A model generated the notes under the pieces. It saw only the letters and a list, made by a program, of their open reading frames with translations. It searched no databases and had not been told where the DNA came from. The translations under genes were made by a program, and so were the position numbers. From an uncultured Clostridia bacterium (GTDB lineage Bacteria > Bacillota > Clostridia > Oscillospirales > Acutalibacteraceae): a stretch of DNA of 64,000 nucleotides. Position 1 is the first letter of the stretch. Each line of letters opens with the position of its first letter. Below, piece by piece: positions 63,240 through 64,000 of this stretch. The DNA is taken from positions 186,001 through 250,000 of the forward strand of contig CANPVE010000002.1 in the NCBI GenBank assembly GCA_947581635.1. The letters run 5' to 3'.

Positions 63240-63578
63240 TCATACCCTCATGCCGAGTGCGTCCGCCAATCGGAACGCAGCAGAGACATCTCCGCTGATT
63301 TTCAGCCTGCCTGTTGAGTAGGCTGCACTAGGCGCGAGACTGTGCTCAATGAGTTTTTGAATATGTTTGGAATTTATCACAAAGGCACAAGTGCTGTTTT
63401 TGTAATCGTAGGGCTGTATATCAAAACTGCCGTCCCGCACCTCAATGTAGAACTTGCCCGCGCCTTCACCGGTAATATCAAACTCGTAGGAGTAGACGCC
63501 TGAACCGAAAGCGGTGTAGTCCTTTGCCGCAAAATAATCCTTCATTTTTGTGTATATTTCTTCAAAATTCATATACAT
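63240..63578 (-). CDS. SCP2 sterol-binding domain protein
   Basis: 112 residues. FYIEVRDGSFDIQPYDYKNS, CAFVINSKHIQKLIEHSLAP and STGRLKISGDVSAAFRLADAL follow the SCP2 pattern (strand, 'd....i....l..l..G......a...g.l...Gd......l'). SCP2 proteins bind lipids or acyl chains; in clostridia their role is unknown. ATG 63578 after GGAAAGGAATG; ATG 63572 also possible. It converges on the GH3 gene. Confidence 0.85.
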   Translation of the reverse strand: MYMNFEEIYTKMKDYFAAKDYTAFGSGVYSYEFDITGEGAGKFYIEVRDGSFDIQPYDYKNSTCAFVINSKHIQKLIEHSLAPSAAYSTGRLKISGDVSAAFRLADALGMRV

Positions 63579-63973
63579 TCATTCCTTTCCAAAAGGGTTT
63601 CTTTATACTACAATATATGAATCGGACATCAATAGGTAAGAAAAAAGCCAAAAAATAAGGCGAGAACTTATTTGTGCGAAGGGCAGATTTATTACCGTGC
63701 GCAAACAAGAAACGCCTTTGCTTCATGAGTACCGAATCAACATCCGCGTAACATTATACACACGCGATGCCTTTATGTAAATATTTTATCTCACAAATAT
63801 AATAAAAAAATAAAAGAATTTTTAGCTTAGTTGCAATGCGCCAAACAATGTGTTATTATTGTTTATGATACTTCGACAATAGAACGCAGACAATTATGTG
63901 TGGAACAATTCAATTATTTGCCTGAAATGCTCTAATTGCCGAAGATAAAATGATTTTGTTCCGGGGTGATCAC
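63579..63973 (+). other. Intergenic region, nothing recognised
   Basis: AT-rich, with no promoter, repeat or gene that I can support apart from a ribosome-site-like CCGGGGTGATC at 63961-63971. Confidence 0.4.
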
Positions 63974-64000
63974 TTGACAAGTTACTGTGAATTGGGAAGT
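63974..64000 (+). CDS. Possible start of a gene running off the window
   Basis: TTG 63974 follows GGGGTGATCAC and opens nine codons (LTSYCELGS). Too short to recognise. It is listed because the ribosome site and TTG fit the habits of this genome. Confidence 0.3.

Overview
The window reads as a chromosomal segment of an anaerobic, spore-forming Clostridia, most likely an Oscillospirales/Ruminococcaceae-type gut or rumen bacterium; this is inferred from gene content and not from a marker phylogeny. Sporulation is shown by a spoIVFA-spoIVFB-type pair, cwlD and spoIIR. Anaerobic fermentative life is shown by a trimeric electron-bifurcating [FeFe] hydrogenase (hydCBA) and by flavodiiron protein/high-molecular-weight rubredoxin genes for oxygen or NO reduction. 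Base composition is moderate, Shine-Dalgarno sites are strong, and TTG starts are unusually common (about eleven genes are best started at TTG).

Layout. 1-1.5 kb: sporulation protease pair and a small orphan. 1.6-6.3 kb: hydC-hydB-hydA with promoter, long leader and terminator. 6.3-8.5 kb (minus strand): cysteine-desulfurase-like enzyme with a DUF3343 Se/S-carrier-like partner, then ispF. 8.6-11.6 kb: phosphodiesterase, cwlD, radA. 12-15 kb: nucleoside salvage operon deoC-deoD-deoB, with cytidine deaminase fused to the end of DeoB. 15.2-17 kb: minimal SUF iron-sulfur system (sufC-sufB). 17-18.6 kb: SAM-I riboswitch and metK. 18.7-21.7 kb: LD-carboxypeptidase, a beta-lactamase-fold protein with an altered active site, tcdA with a small coupled gene. 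22-24.8 kb: cysK-metY under a promoter with a perfect palindromic operator. 24.9-28.8 kb: DUF2185 protein, acpP, aroE, asnB. 29-32.5 kb: a PASTA-domain membrane pseudokinase and an orphan sugar-type binding lipoprotein. 32.7-38.9 kb: era, a YqzL-like gene, recO, mutS2, a SMI1/KNR4 protein and a membrane protein. 39-44.3 kb: two polytopic membrane proteins, a (p)ppGpp synthetase and a VanY-type carboxypeptidase. 44.4-48.2 kb: eno, spoIIR and two Q-rich DUF4190-like paralogues. 48.2-50.7 kb: hrb, trxA and fprA. 51-57.7 kb: degV, then dgt-dnaG-rpoD and a second, tandem primary sigma factor. 58-63.6 kb: a degenerate metallophosphoesterase, pyrC, pyrF, a GH3 enzyme and an SCP2-domain protein.

Most of the window is core metabolism and housekeeping. 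I find no CRISPR array, transposase, phage gene, rRNA or tRNA. The less ordinary content lies in gene architecture and regulation: tandem housekeeping sigma factors, the DeoB-Cdd fusion, three proteins whose folds are recognisable but whose catalytic residues are altered (pseudokinase, serine hydrolase-like, metallophosphoesterase-like), matched ACC...GGT palindromes at the suf and cys promoters, a three-copy intergenic repeat, and a candidate small structured RNA after the second sigma gene. No complete new defence or mobile system is visible.
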